From: WVXT01 sp964345635
Lineage (GTDB): Bacteria; UBA6262; WVXT01
NCBI GenBank assembly: GCA_964345635.1
Contig: CAYFRM010000047.1
Span: forward strand, 1 to 25,769
Reading direction: 5' to 3'
DNA: 25,769 nucleotides
Shown piece after piece: positions 1 through 7,304 of this stretch; position 1 is the stretch's first letter, and each line of letters begins with the position of its first letter. Under the pieces are notes generated by a model. That model worked only from the letters and a program-made list of their open reading frames with translations. It had not been told where the DNA came from and searched no databases. The position numbers and the translations under genes were made by a program.

Positions 1-411
1 GATATATTCAATAGTGCCTTTAAATCGAGAGCCATATACCACAGACGCTTCCTTTTTGATGATTGGGCCTATAAGTTGTGGGTAATCATCAGGATCATAT
101 TCTAAGTCGGCATCTTGAATAAGAATTATATCTCCCATTGACTTTTCTAATCCTAACCTCACTGCTGAAGATTTTCCCATATTTTTCTCTTGATGGAATA
201 TCTTTATTGCTGAATCGCTGCTATACTGTTCTAATATTTTACTTGTATTATCTGTTGACCCATCATTGATAATAATAATTTCTTTAGCTATCTCACCAGG
301 CAACTTTATGGATTTAACTTTCTTTATTACAGTATCTATGAATCGCGCCTCATTATATACTGGGATTATTACTGATAATTTTGTCTTGGCAAAATTGTTT
401 AACTGTTTCAT
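1..411 (-). CDS. Family 2 glycosyltransferase, N-terminal 137 residues (runs off the window)
   Basis: I read this frame directly: it opens at an ATG (409-411) and stays open to base 1. The translation has the GT2 (GT-A fold) nucleotide-sugar-binding strand LSVIIPVYNEARFI near residue 12, the INDGSTDNT motif near residue 49, the K-N-x-G-K motif, and a DADLEYDP metal-binding motif near residue 105. This order matches DPM1-like polyprenyl-phosphate hexosyltransferases, which charge a lipid carrier with a sugar at the cytoplasmic membrane face. Whether C-terminal membrane helices follow cannot be seen. The next gene on the same strand encodes a GT-C-type membrane protein, which would be a natural consumer of a lipid-linked sugar. 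Family assignment is firm; substrate is unknown. Confidence 0.85.
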   Translation of the reverse strand, partial: MKQLNNFAKTKLSVIIPVYNEARFIDTVIKKVKSIKLPGEIAKEIIIINDGSTDNTSKILEQYSSDSAIKIFHQEKNMGKSSAVRLGLEKSMGDIILIQDADLEYDPDDYPQLIGPIIKKEASVVYGSRFKGTIEYI

Positions 412-468
412 TTTCTAAAATGATAACTACTTTAATAGAACTTTTTTACGACATTTAATTCTGCCTTT

Positions 469-645
469 CTACAGGTTTAGCAAACGTGCGCCTTCAGACC
501 CTTGGGTATTTCTCCGTCAAGAAACTTTAATTAGAGACAAGATTGAAAAATGGCATCAGTAATTGTTGTCTTATTTATACCAAATTTAATTGTTTTTATC
601 AATAATAATAAGAAACAGATAAGCCTCATTCATCAAAGTGAGAAG
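469..645. repeat. Direct repeat copy A (~177 bp) flanking the GT-C gene
   Basis: This stretch is nearly identical to 2734-2910, at a constant offset of 2265 bases. Both begin with CTACAGGTTTAGCAAACG and end near ATCAA-G-TGAGAA, with scattered substitutions and no indels that I noticed. No credible gene lies in it; the short open frame in copy B is the repeat itself. Confidence 0.85.
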
Positions 646-737
646 AGAAAGAAGTCGCGGCACCGATTATTGACAAATAGCGAAGGGGCTTAATGCCAAG
701 TGAAGTAATGTCATTTAGCGCAAGAAGAAACATCCCA

Positions 738-769
738 GGGCGCTCACCATCTTGCGCCCGTCGCTAACA
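738..769. repeat. GGGCGC...GCGCCC hairpin repeat, copy 1
   Basis: These 32 bases recur at 19380-19411 with a single difference. The unit contains the inverted repeat GGGCGC/GCGCCC and ends in CGTCGCTAACA. In both copies an AGCGACCC segment follows downstream and can pair with GTCGCT, giving a second, outer stem of variable loop size. Confidence 0.75.
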
Positions 770-859
770 TGTCCTGATTTATTCATCCAGCTCGTGAGAT
801 TCAATTTTTGCATGGGCTGGATTCATCGGGACAGCGACCCTTCGTTTTTCCTTGTTTTT

Positions 860-895
860 GGTGCTATTATAGGAGATTTTCTCCTAATTTGCACC
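860..895. repeat. Imperfect 36-nt hairpin
   Basis: Outer arms GGTGC (860-864) and GCACC (891-895) enclose inner arms AGGAGA and TCTCCT around a TTT loop. It lies 33 bp past the stop codon of the GT-C gene on the minus strand. There is no strong T-run on either side, so a terminator role is uncertain. Confidence 0.5.
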
Positions 896-927
896 TAATT
901 GCTTAATGGGGAGCAGTATACCCGATC

Positions 928-2433
928 TTACTTTCTTATAAATATTACCACTTTTTCACTTTCGAACTTTTCATAGGTAGTGTCCAAAATTTTTCTTAGT
1001 CTCCGGTAAGGGCGCCTGTTATTAACTATATACGAACCCACTTTCGGAACGTATATCAGCTTTGGTTTTCTCTCATTAATAGAATAAAGCACTGAGTTAA
1101 AACCATTTTCCTCATATTTTTCGATGAACCGATAATGTTTCGAGTTAAAGTAATAAATATATTTGAGCATATTCTTTTTATTCATAAATAAAAGTGGCTG
1201 GGCTGAATGCATACATAACAACAAATCATCTTCTCTTAAGTCGAAACTTTTTAGGTTATTTAGTACGAATTCTTTTTGTTTTTTTAAAGTAAAGGAGGGT
1301 AATCTTCTAATCGTACCTTTTAGGGAATACACTATCAAAGCTAGGATAAAACACAGTGGAATAATATTTACAATTAAAGATTTTCTACTCCCGGGAAAAA
1401 AGGTTATGGAGTAAACTGCATAGAAGGCCAGCCAGGGAACAAAAGGGATAAAATCAGTTGGACCTTGAAAGTCAATTAAGCTAAATATAATGGTCATAGA
1501 TAAAACGCTTAGTGGTAAAAAAGAGGCTTTTAAATTAATCTTCTTATGACGATTTATTGTTATTTGAGCAAAATTTATGATAAATCCAAGAACTCCTAAG
1601 ATAATGATAGGAATATTACGGCCATAATCCTTATCTACTATCTTTGGTATCAAACCAATACCCGCAAGGAAACCATGCCTGATGGTGACCTTACCAAAGA
1701 GAATTGTCTGCTTAATGAGGTCTGAAAGATATCCACTAATATGAGTATATAGCAATAACAACAATATCGGGGATAAAAAACCCAAAGTCACCCTTGACAG
1801 TTTCTCTCCTCTTTTATCATTAGGAAATAATATTACTGCGGATGACGTTGCGATGAAAAATATAATACCAGGCTGCCAGGAGAGAACCGCCAAAGAAGAA
1901 AACAGTCCACTTAATACATAACGGTTTTTTAGAAAAAAAAGAACTGATAATAGGGCAAAGAAATTCATCAATGTATGCCAATCACTTCCTAAAGCAATCC
2001 TTGCATATGGATAATCAAAGGACAGATAAATTAACACCACGAGCCAGGCTAAATGCGATTTGTCCACAATATATTTAGTAATAATAAACAATGGGATAGC
2101 AGATAAAATAAAAAAGAAAAAAAAGACAAATCTTGTCAGAATTATAGCAGGAAATAACTCTCCTCTACAAACGGAAAAACAAAGCACTGCAATATATTCA
2201 TTTAGGGGCGGTTTATCAGAAAAAAGATCACGATAGAGCACATGGCCCATTGACATTTGCTGAGCAAGATAATAATGATTTCCAGTAACTAAATTTACAG
2301 GCTTAACGGTGGGCCAGTGAAAAAAGAAAAAGACAGTAGCTAAAAAAAAGATCAGTATAAAAATAAGAATGGTTATTCTATTTTTTTCAAAAATCCTGTT
2401 ATAGGTTATATCCATACTTATATCCTTATTCAC
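928..2433 (-). CDS. Multi-pass membrane glycosyltransferase, GT-C / ArnT-PMT-like
   Basis: This is a 501-residue polytopic protein. A first membrane helix (about residues 21-40) is followed by an extracytoplasmic loop carrying YRDLFSDKPPLNEY, the acidic-plus-KPPL signature of GT-C enzymes of the ArnT/PMT (GT39/GT83) type. About nine to ten further hydrophobic helices follow, then a ~100-residue soluble C-terminal part ending in VVIFIRK. Such proteins move a sugar from a polyprenyl-phosphate donor to lipid or protein outside the membrane. The GT2 gene 516 bases downstream could supply the lipid-linked donor. Base composition is much more AT-rich than the groEL region, and the gene sits between two direct repeats, so acquisition as a unit is possible. 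Acceptor and donor are unknown. Confidence 0.75.
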   Translation of the reverse strand: MNKDISMDITYNRIFEKNRITILIFILIFFLATVFFFFHWPTVKPVNLVTGNHYYLAQQMSMGHVLYRDLFSDKPPLNEYIAVLCFSVCRGELFPAIILTRFVFFFFFILSAIPLFIITKYIVDKSHLAWLVVLIYLSFDYPYARIALGSDWHTLMNFFALLSVLFFLKNRYVLSGLFSSLAVLSWQPGIIFFIATSSAVILFPNDKRGEKLSRVTLGFLSPILLLLLYTHISGYLSDLIKQTILFGKVTIRHGFLAGIGLIPKIVDKDYGRNIPIIILGVLGFIINFAQITINRHKKINLKASFLPLSVLSMTIIFSLIDFQGPTDFIPFVPWLAFYAVYSITFFPGSRKSLIVNIIPLCFILALIVYSLKGTIRRLPSFTLKKQKEFVLNNLKSFDLREDDLLLCMHSAQPLLFMNKKNMLKYIYYFNSKHYRFIEKYEENGFNSVLYSINERKPKLIYVPKVGSYIVNNRRPYRRLRKILDTTYEKFESEKVVIFIRK

Positions 2434-2733
2434 TTAAGTGCTTGTTCTCATTTTAGGATTAATCTGGGTTTTTTAAGAATCGTTACTTTATCCTTCCGAC
2501 ACCTTCAAACATAATGAAAGATTCTTTTTTTTGAGGTTACCGGTAGGCCCTTGATAAGCGATTGTCCCGATTGCAATGTTTTCTCCCCGGCATTAAGATT
2601 AACTACTGCATAGGTTTTTCCAAGCTAAACAGCAAACCACTAAGGTGTTGCATTTAGACGCGGATAATCAAAGGGGAGATTCCAGATGAGGCGATGTCTA
2701 GGTAAGTCGAACCTACAATGACCATTTGGCCTA
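2434..2733. other. Intergenic stretch without recognisable features
   Basis: I see no open frame with coding character, no RNA gene and no clear promoter or terminator here. It lies upstream of the GT-C gene and ahead of repeat copy B. Confidence 0.5.
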
Positions 2734-2910
2734 CTACAGGTTTAGCAAACGCCCCCCTTCAGTCCCTTAGGTACCTCTGCGTCAAGAAGCTTGAATTAGA
2801 GATAAGATTGAAAAATGGCATTAGTAATTATTGTTTTATTTATACCAAATTTAGTTCTTTTTATCAATAATAATAAGAAACAGATAAGCCTCGTTCATCA
2901 AGGTGAGAAA
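2734..2910. repeat. Direct repeat copy B (~177 bp) flanking the GT-C gene
   Basis: Second copy of 469-645, same orientation, 2265 bases away. A 63-codon open frame starting at 2815 arises from this repeat and from hairpin sequence behind it; it has no family resemblance and is not called as a gene. Confidence 0.85.
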
Positions 2911-2962
2911 CAATTGGATAGCACGTATAGGAAGGTATCTTTAGAATGGCAATTGGTGGTCG

Positions 2963-3151
2963 GGCACCGTTTATGGTGCCATTTCTGGTGGGCTACTCTT
3001 TTATAGCAGCAAAGCGTAAGCTTTGCTCGTTTCTGGGCAACCATCCCGATACATTGGGATAGATTCCGTATCCCCCTTACATCGACGCAGAGCCGTTGCT
3101 CTGCAGCTACATTCCTTACGTCACCCTGCCCCGTTCCGAAACCTGAACGGG
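2963..3151. repeat. Cluster of short hairpins downstream of groEL
   Basis: Five to six short perfect inverted repeats lie in 190 bases. They are GGCACC/GGTGCC (2963-2980), GCAAAGC/GCTTTGC (3009-3026), ATCCC/GGGAT (3043-3060), an alternative GGGATA/TATCCC (3056-3074) sharing the middle arm, GCAGAGC/GCTCTGC (3087-3104) and CCCGTTC/GAACGGG (3130-3151). None has a clear T-run. The GCAGAGC unit belongs to a family seen at three other gene ends in this window. Confidence 0.65.
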
Positions 3152-3195
3152 CTCGGGAAACAACGACCAACCGCATCCCCCCTGCCAGTAACGCC

Positions 3196-4818
3196 TTAAT
3201 ACATACCCCCGGGGCCACCGGGCATAGGAGGTACGGCAGGTTTCTCTTCAGGTATGTCCGTTACCAGAGATTCTGTGGTCAATAATATGGAAGCAATACT
3301 GGCAGCATTCTCCAGAGCCAGGCGAGTTACCTTAGCCGGGTCAACAATGCCCACTTTCATATGCTCTACATATTTTCCACTCTCAGCATCTAACCCCACG
3401 CCTGGGGGGCTCTTCCTCACTTTCTCCACAACCACAGAGCCTTCAAAACCGGCATTCTCCGCAATCTGCCTTAAAGGTTCTTCTAAGGCCCTCCGGATAA
3501 TATTTATCCCCGTCTGCTCATCTGCATCTTCTGGCTTCAATTTAGAAATAGCGTCAGTGGCTCTCAATAGTACTACTCCACCACCAGGTATAATACCCTC
3601 TTCTACAGCAGCTCGGGTAGCGTGCATGGCATCTTCAATCTTGAACTTCTTTGCTTTCATCTCGGTCTCAGTAGCTGCGCCCACATTAATTACAGCTACT
3701 CCTCCCACCAGCTTCGCCAGGCGCTCCTGGAGTTTCTCTTTATCGTAATCCGAGTCAGTTTCTTCTATCTGCTTCTTAATTTGCCCAATTCTGGCATCGA
3801 TATCTTTCTTGTCTCCAGTACCTCCCACAATTGTGGTGTTTTCCTTATCAATGGTCACCCTCTTTGTCTGGCCAAGCATATCCAGAGCTGCCTTATCAAG
3901 TTTCATTCCCGTCTCTTCCGAAATTACCGTTCCCTTGGTGAGAGTTGCAATATCCTGTAACATCTCTTTTCGACGGTCTCCAAAGCCCGGAGCCTTGACT
4001 GCTGCACACTTTAGCGTTCCCCTCAACTTATTGACCACCAACGTGGCCAGAGCTTCTCCTTCTATATCTTCGGCTATAATGACAAAGGGCTTGCCGGTCT
4101 GAATAATTTTTTCCAATACCGGCAGGAGGTCCTGCATGGAACTGACTTTTTTATCGGTAAGCAGAACATAGGCATCCTCCAGAACCGCTTCCATCCTTTC
4201 CGCGTCGGTAACAAAATACGGGGAGATATACCCCCGGTCAAACTGCATCCCCTCCACAATGTCCACGGTGGTAGCAGCACCCTTTCCTTCCTCTACTGTA
4301 ATCACTCCGTCTTTCCCCACCTTATCCATAGCATCGGCAATCAAGTTTCCGATTTCGTGACTGTTGGCAGCTATGGAAGCTACCTGGGCGATCTCCTCTT
4401 TGGTTTTCACATCTTTTTTCTTCTGTTTTATCTCTTTTACCGCGGCCTGAACGGCCAAATCAATTCCCCTCTTAACATGAATAGGATTGGCTCCGGCAGT
4501 GATATTCTTGAGCCCTTCGCGAACAATCGCCTGGGTAAGGAGAGTCGCCGTAGTAGTACCATCGCCAGTGTCGTCGTTTGTTTTGGAGGCGACCTCTTTT
4601 ACCAATTGAGCTCCCATATTCTCAAAGGGATCCTTGAGTTCAATCTCTTTGGCTATGGTCACCCCGTCATTGGTAATGGTCGGCGAACCAAACTTCTTAT
4701 CCAGAACTACGTACCTGCCCTTCGGCCCAAGAGTGATTCTCACCACGTCTGCCAGCTGGTCCACACCACTCATTACTGCCCGCATCGCCTCTTCATTGAA
4801 CTTCATTTGCTTTGCCAT
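3196..4818 (-). CDS. groEL: Chaperonin GroEL (Hsp60)
   Basis: This is a full-length 540-residue group I chaperonin, the ATP-driven double-ring cytosolic folding machine that works with GroES. The ATP-binding signature DGTTT is at 86-90, TLGPKGR at 29-35, and GGG in the C-terminal equatorial half. The protein ends in a Gly/Met tail, PMPGGPGGMY, typical of GroEL. The start ATG is preceded by AAGGAGGGA at good spacing. It lies 83 bases downstream of groES in the usual groES-groEL order and should be read from the CIRCE-controlled promoter near 5290-5318. No anomalies are visible. Confidence 0.99.
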   Translation of the reverse strand: MAKQMKFNEEAMRAVMSGVDQLADVVRITLGPKGRYVVLDKKFGSPTITNDGVTIAKEIELKDPFENMGAQLVKEVASKTNDDTGDGTTTATLLTQAIVREGLKNITAGANPIHVKRGIDLAVQAAVKEIKQKKKDVKTKEEIAQVASIAANSHEIGNLIADAMDKVGKDGVITVEEGKGAATTVDIVEGMQFDRGYISPYFVTDAERMEAVLEDAYVLLTDKKVSSMQDLLPVLEKIIQTGKPFVIIAEDIEGEALATLVVNKLRGTLKCAAVKAPGFGDRRKEMLQDIATLTKGTVISEETGMKLDKAALDMLGQTKRVTIDKENTTIVGGTGDKKDIDARIGQIKKQIEETDSDYDKEKLQERLAKLVGGVAVINVGAATETEMKAKKFKIEDAMHATRAAVEEGIIPGGGVVLLRATDAISKLKPEDADEQTGINIIRRALEEPLRQIAENAGFEGSVVVEKVRKSPPGVGLDAESGKYVEHMKVGIVDPAKVTRLALENAASIASILLTTESLVTDIPEEKPAVPPMPGGPGGMY

Positions 4819-4901
4819 TTCAATCCCTCCTTAAAATTCGGTCAATAAATAATCGATTTATCAACATTTTGAATCATAGACCCATCATTGATCTTTATCT
4901 T

Positions 4902-5189
4902 TTATTCAATGATTGCCAGGATATCTTCTTCTCTTACAATCAGGTAGTCTTTGTCCTCTATCTTTATTTCATTACCCGCATACTTCCCAAAAAGTATTTT
5001 ATCCCCTACCTTTACGTCCAGGGGCAGTGTCTTCCCTTCTTCGGTAATCTTACCCTTTCCCACTGCAACAACTTTACCTTCCTGGGGTTTCTCTTTGGCA
5101 GTGTCAGGAATGATGATTCCGCCCTTCTTCTTTTCCTCTACTTCCAAAGGTTTAACCAGAACTCGATCACCCAGCGGTCTGACCTTCAT
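4902..5189 (-). CDS. groES: Co-chaperonin GroES (Hsp10)
   Basis: This 95-residue protein is the seven-fold lid of the GroEL chamber. It opens with MKVRPLGDRVLVKP, has the mobile-loop sequence KKKGGIIIPDTAKEKP near residues 21-36, and ends DYLIVREEDILAIIE, all standard GroES features. An in-frame ATG 81 bases upstream exists, but the start at 5189 has AAAGGAGGA about 10 bases upstream and gives the canonical family N-terminus, so I chose it. The leader between promoter and start contains a GCAACC/GGTTGC hairpin (5241-5256). Regulation by HrcA is expected from the CIRCE site. Confidence 0.98.
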   Translation of the reverse strand: MKVRPLGDRVLVKPLEVEEKKKGGIIIPDTAKEKPQEGKVVAVGKGKITEEGKTLPLDVKVGDKILFGKYAGNEIKIEDKDYLIVREEDILAIIE

Positions 5190-5263
5190 TAAAATCTTCC
5201 TCCTTTCCAAGATACTAACACCGTAACAGTTGTGGTAGCCGCAACCTGCAGGTTGCGCAGCCA

Positions 5264-5290
5264 TTAGCACTCATATGTCAAGAGTGCTAA
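5264..5290. promoter_or_regulatory. CIRCE operator (HrcA binding site) of groESL
   Basis: A perfect TTAGCACTC - 9 bp - GAGTGCTAA inverted repeat matches the CIRCE consensus exactly. It abuts the groES -10 element, so it covers the transcription start region, where HrcA represses heat-shock operons. hrcA itself is not in the window. Confidence 0.97.
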
Positions 5291-5318
5291 ATATATATCT
5301 TTGCAGGAAATAAGTCAA
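5290..5318 (-). promoter_or_regulatory. groESL sigma-70-type promoter
   Basis: Reading the minus strand, TTGACT (5318-5313) is followed after 17 bases by TATATT (5295-5290). The -10 touches the CIRCE element, giving promoter/operator geometry expected for HrcA repression. Confidence 0.85.
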
Positions 5319-5533
5319 GAAACGAAAACAACCGAATTTCCGCCATCTCTTCTTGGAACGCTGTTTTTCTTTTAAATACTCCGTTTTTCTTCGTTTTTCG
5401 CCAACCAAATTTCATATGAGCAAAACCGGCGTTTCCTGGTATAGTCCTCAAAATTTCCCTAACGCGAATCCGGTTTGGTGCCACCACGCACTACACTGTA
5501 CGCTTTGATATTTTCTAATCAGCAGTTTCAAAG

Positions 5534-5563
5534 TTATCCACAGACTTTTCCACAAAATCCACA
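5534..5563 (+). promoter_or_regulatory. Possible DnaA-box cluster
   Basis: A perfect DnaA box TTATCCACA (5534-5542) is followed by TTTTCCACA (5546-5554) and AAATCCACA (5555-5563), all in one orientation. They lie just past the coaX stop codon and upstream of the groES promoter. Only the first matches the consensus fully. There is no dnaA or dnaN and no obvious unwinding region, so this is at most a DnaA-binding locus; chance is possible. Confidence 0.3.
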
Positions 5564-5566
5564 TGC

Positions 5567-6343
5567 CTATTTCTGAGGTCGAAAGTTTCGCTCCCAGATT
5601 ATCCTCAAGCCTTCCAGAACCAGCTCTTGATTCACCGTATCTATTATCTTTACCTCGGGAGCTATGAGAGTGGCGTATCCGCCGGTAGCCACAATTTTGG
5701 GATTCCCTCCCATCTCCGTCTTTATTCTGGAAAGTATCTCTTTCACCTGTCCGATCGTACCATAGACTATTCCTGCCTGCATACTATTTCTGGTGTTCTT
5801 GCCGATAACATTTTCTGGCTTGACCAATTCAACATTGGGCAGTTGAGCTGCCTTTTCAGAAAGCGCCCGGGAAGAGATGCCGACCCCGGGCGCAATTACT
5901 CCCCCAACATATTCTCCTTTCTCGCTGATTACGTCAAAAGTTGTAGCAGTGCCGAAATCGACCACTATAAGAGGACCCTTATACAGTTCAAAAGCAGCAA
6001 TACTGGTGGAAAGCCTGTCAGCCCCTACTTCCCCGGGATTATCATACAGGATAGGCATCCCCATCTCACCATCCCGGCCAACCACGAGGGGCTTGAGGTG
6101 AAAATATCTCCGGGAAATCCCTTCGAAAACGGGTAACAGGGAAGGAACCACGCAGGATATGGCAATCCCGGAAATATTTTTCTTGTCGATTTTTCCGGAA
6201 CGGAAGGAATCTAATATTTCTGCTCCGTACTCCTCGGGAGATTTTTCTACGCTTGTTGAAACTTCCCATCTCTCCATCAGTTTTTTGTCACTGTAGATAC
6301 CAAAGGAGATACTCGTATTCCCAACATCAATTACCAGAAGCAT
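5567..6343 (-). CDS. coaX: Type III pantothenate kinase
   Basis: This 258-residue enzyme phosphorylates pantothenate, the first step of coenzyme A synthesis. It belongs to the ASKHA fold and is unrelated to type I/II kinases. The phosphate-1 motif DVGNT is at 6-10, GADRL at 107-111, the phosphate-2 region DFGTATTFD at 129-137, GGVIAPG at 147-153, and the adenosine motif ATGGYA near the C-terminus. Length is normal. The ATG is preceded by AAGGAAG. The biotin ligase gene lies about 100 bases upstream on the same strand, a coaX/birA pairing common in bacteria, here separated by a hairpin-repeat array. Confidence 0.97.
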   Translation of the reverse strand: MLLVIDVGNTSISFGIYSDKKLMERWEVSTSVEKSPEEYGAEILDSFRSGKIDKKNISGIAISCVVPSLLPVFEGISRRYFHLKPLVVGRDGEMGMPILYDNPGEVGADRLSTSIAAFELYKGPLIVVDFGTATTFDVISEKGEYVGGVIAPGVGISSRALSEKAAQLPNVELVKPENVIGKNTRNSMQAGIVYGTIGQVKEILSRIKTEMGGNPKIVATGGYATLIAPEVKIIDTVNQELVLEGLRIIWERNFRPQK

Positions 6344-6363
6344 ATATCTTCCTTTTCATAGAA

Positions 6364-6456
6364 TTGTAGGGGACGGACTCTGTGCCGTCCCTCCCTGTGG
6401 GCGACCACGGAGTGTCGCCCCTACACTGACGCAGAGCTATCGCTCTGCAGCTACAT
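6364..6456. repeat. Array of three hairpin repeats between coaX and the biotin ligase gene
   Basis: Three palindromic units stand in tandem. The first has arms GGACGG/CCGTCC and the second GGGCGA/TCGCCC, both bounded by GTAGGGG-type ends. The third is the GCAGAGC/GCTCTGC unit (6431-6448). The third continues into CAGCTACA, whose complement supplies the TAG stop codon of the biotin ligase gene. Confidence 0.8.
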
Positions 6457-7245
6457 TTTCGAGAGTAGCATCACATCCCCGGCAACGACTCTCTTCCTAC
6501 CCTCTTCTGTCTCTACGATTAAAGCTCCGTACTCGTCTATATCCAGGGCTTTACCTTCAATAATCCCATCCGCACACTCGATCTTGACTTCCTTATCCAG
6601 CACAGCCGACATCCCTTTACACTCTTTCAGGATTGGACCCATCCCTTGACTTTTAAAATCCCAATAACATTTGTCGAACTCTTCCAGCACCTTTCTCAAA
6701 AGTTTCAGTCGGGATAAGTTGCGGCCTGTTGCCTCCCTGAGAGAAATTGCCTGATCCCGCAATGCCGGGGGGATACGATTATTCACGTTGATTCCCATCC
6801 CCGTAATGACGTAATTAACCCTGCCACCTCCCGAGACCGCTTCCGTCAGCACCCCGCATATTTTCTTAAATTCGCTACCTGTAATCGTGCGAATGAGAAC
6901 GTCATTTGGCCATTTGAGTTTCACTTCCAGTCTGAACAGGCCGGCTATCGCTCTTGCCACAGCGAGGCCACCAATCATAGTCATTTTTGGCGTTTCCAGG
7001 GGGGTTATTTCAGGGCGGAGGATAACGGATAGCCAGATGCCACCTTGGGGCGAAACCCATTTCCTCCCCAGGCGACCCTTTCCCTGAGTCTGGATTTCCG
7101 CAATAATTGCAGTGCCCTCGGGAAGGCCCTTCTGTGCAAACCTCTTTGCCTTATCCTGGGTGGAAGTAATCTTCACATAACGAAATATTTTTCTACCTAT
7201 GATTCGTGACGACCTGTCAGAAATTCTTGTGCCAGCTTTTTTCAC
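6451..7245 (-). CDS. birA: Biotin--[acetyl-CoA-carboxylase] ligase, monofunctional
   Basis: This 264-residue enzyme makes biotinyl-AMP and transfers biotin to a carboxylase lysine. The biotin/ATP loop GKGRLGRKW is at 55-63, preceded by STQDKAK (28-34). KWPNDV is at 111-116, GMGINVN lies in the middle, and a C-terminal SH3-like domain spans about residues 210-264. There is no N-terminal helix-turn-helix, so it cannot act as a BirA-type repressor. The start is GTG (7243-7245) with only a weak GGG-rich ribosome site; a slightly different start is possible. nadC lies 59 bases upstream. Its stop codon lies inside a dispersed hairpin repeat. Confidence 0.95.
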   Translation of the reverse strand: MKKAGTRISDRSSRIIGRKIFRYVKITSTQDKAKRFAQKGLPEGTAIIAEIQTQGKGRLGRKWVSPQGGIWLSVILRPEITPLETPKMTMIGGLAVARAIAGLFRLEVKLKWPNDVLIRTITGSEFKKICGVLTEAVSGGGRVNYVITGMGINVNNRIPPALRDQAISLREATGRNLSRLKLLRKVLEEFDKCYWDFKSQGMGPILKECKGMSAVLDKEVKIECADGIIEGKALDIDEYGALIVETEEGRKRVVAGDVMLLSKM

Positions 7246-7304
7246 TTTTGCGCCCTGCTCCCTGGCGGAATCACCCGGCTGTCTCTTCCCCCTGTCAGTT
7301 GTCG

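Larger units (their letters stand above)
646..927. other. Non-coding, hairpin-rich stretch between the two glycosyltransferase genes
   Basis: No open frame with coding character is visible. The stretch contains a GGGCGC/GCGCCC hairpin repeat (738-769), a nested inverted repeat ATCCAGC...GCTGGAT further on, a CAGCGACCC segment shared with the repeat near 19440, and a compact hairpin at 860-895. Confidence 0.6.

Noticed and set aside
2815..3218. Short open frames in the repeat and hairpin region after groEL
   Set aside because: They come from direct repeat B and palindromic repeats, with no protein likeness.
5287..5487. 66-codon open frame upstream of groES
   Set aside because: It covers the groES promoter and CIRCE site, lacks a ribosome site and resembles no family.
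6364..6456. Riboswitch (for example biotin or pantothenate) between birA and coaX
   Set aside because: The structure is made of palindromic dispersed repeats found elsewhere in the window, with no recognisable aptamer.
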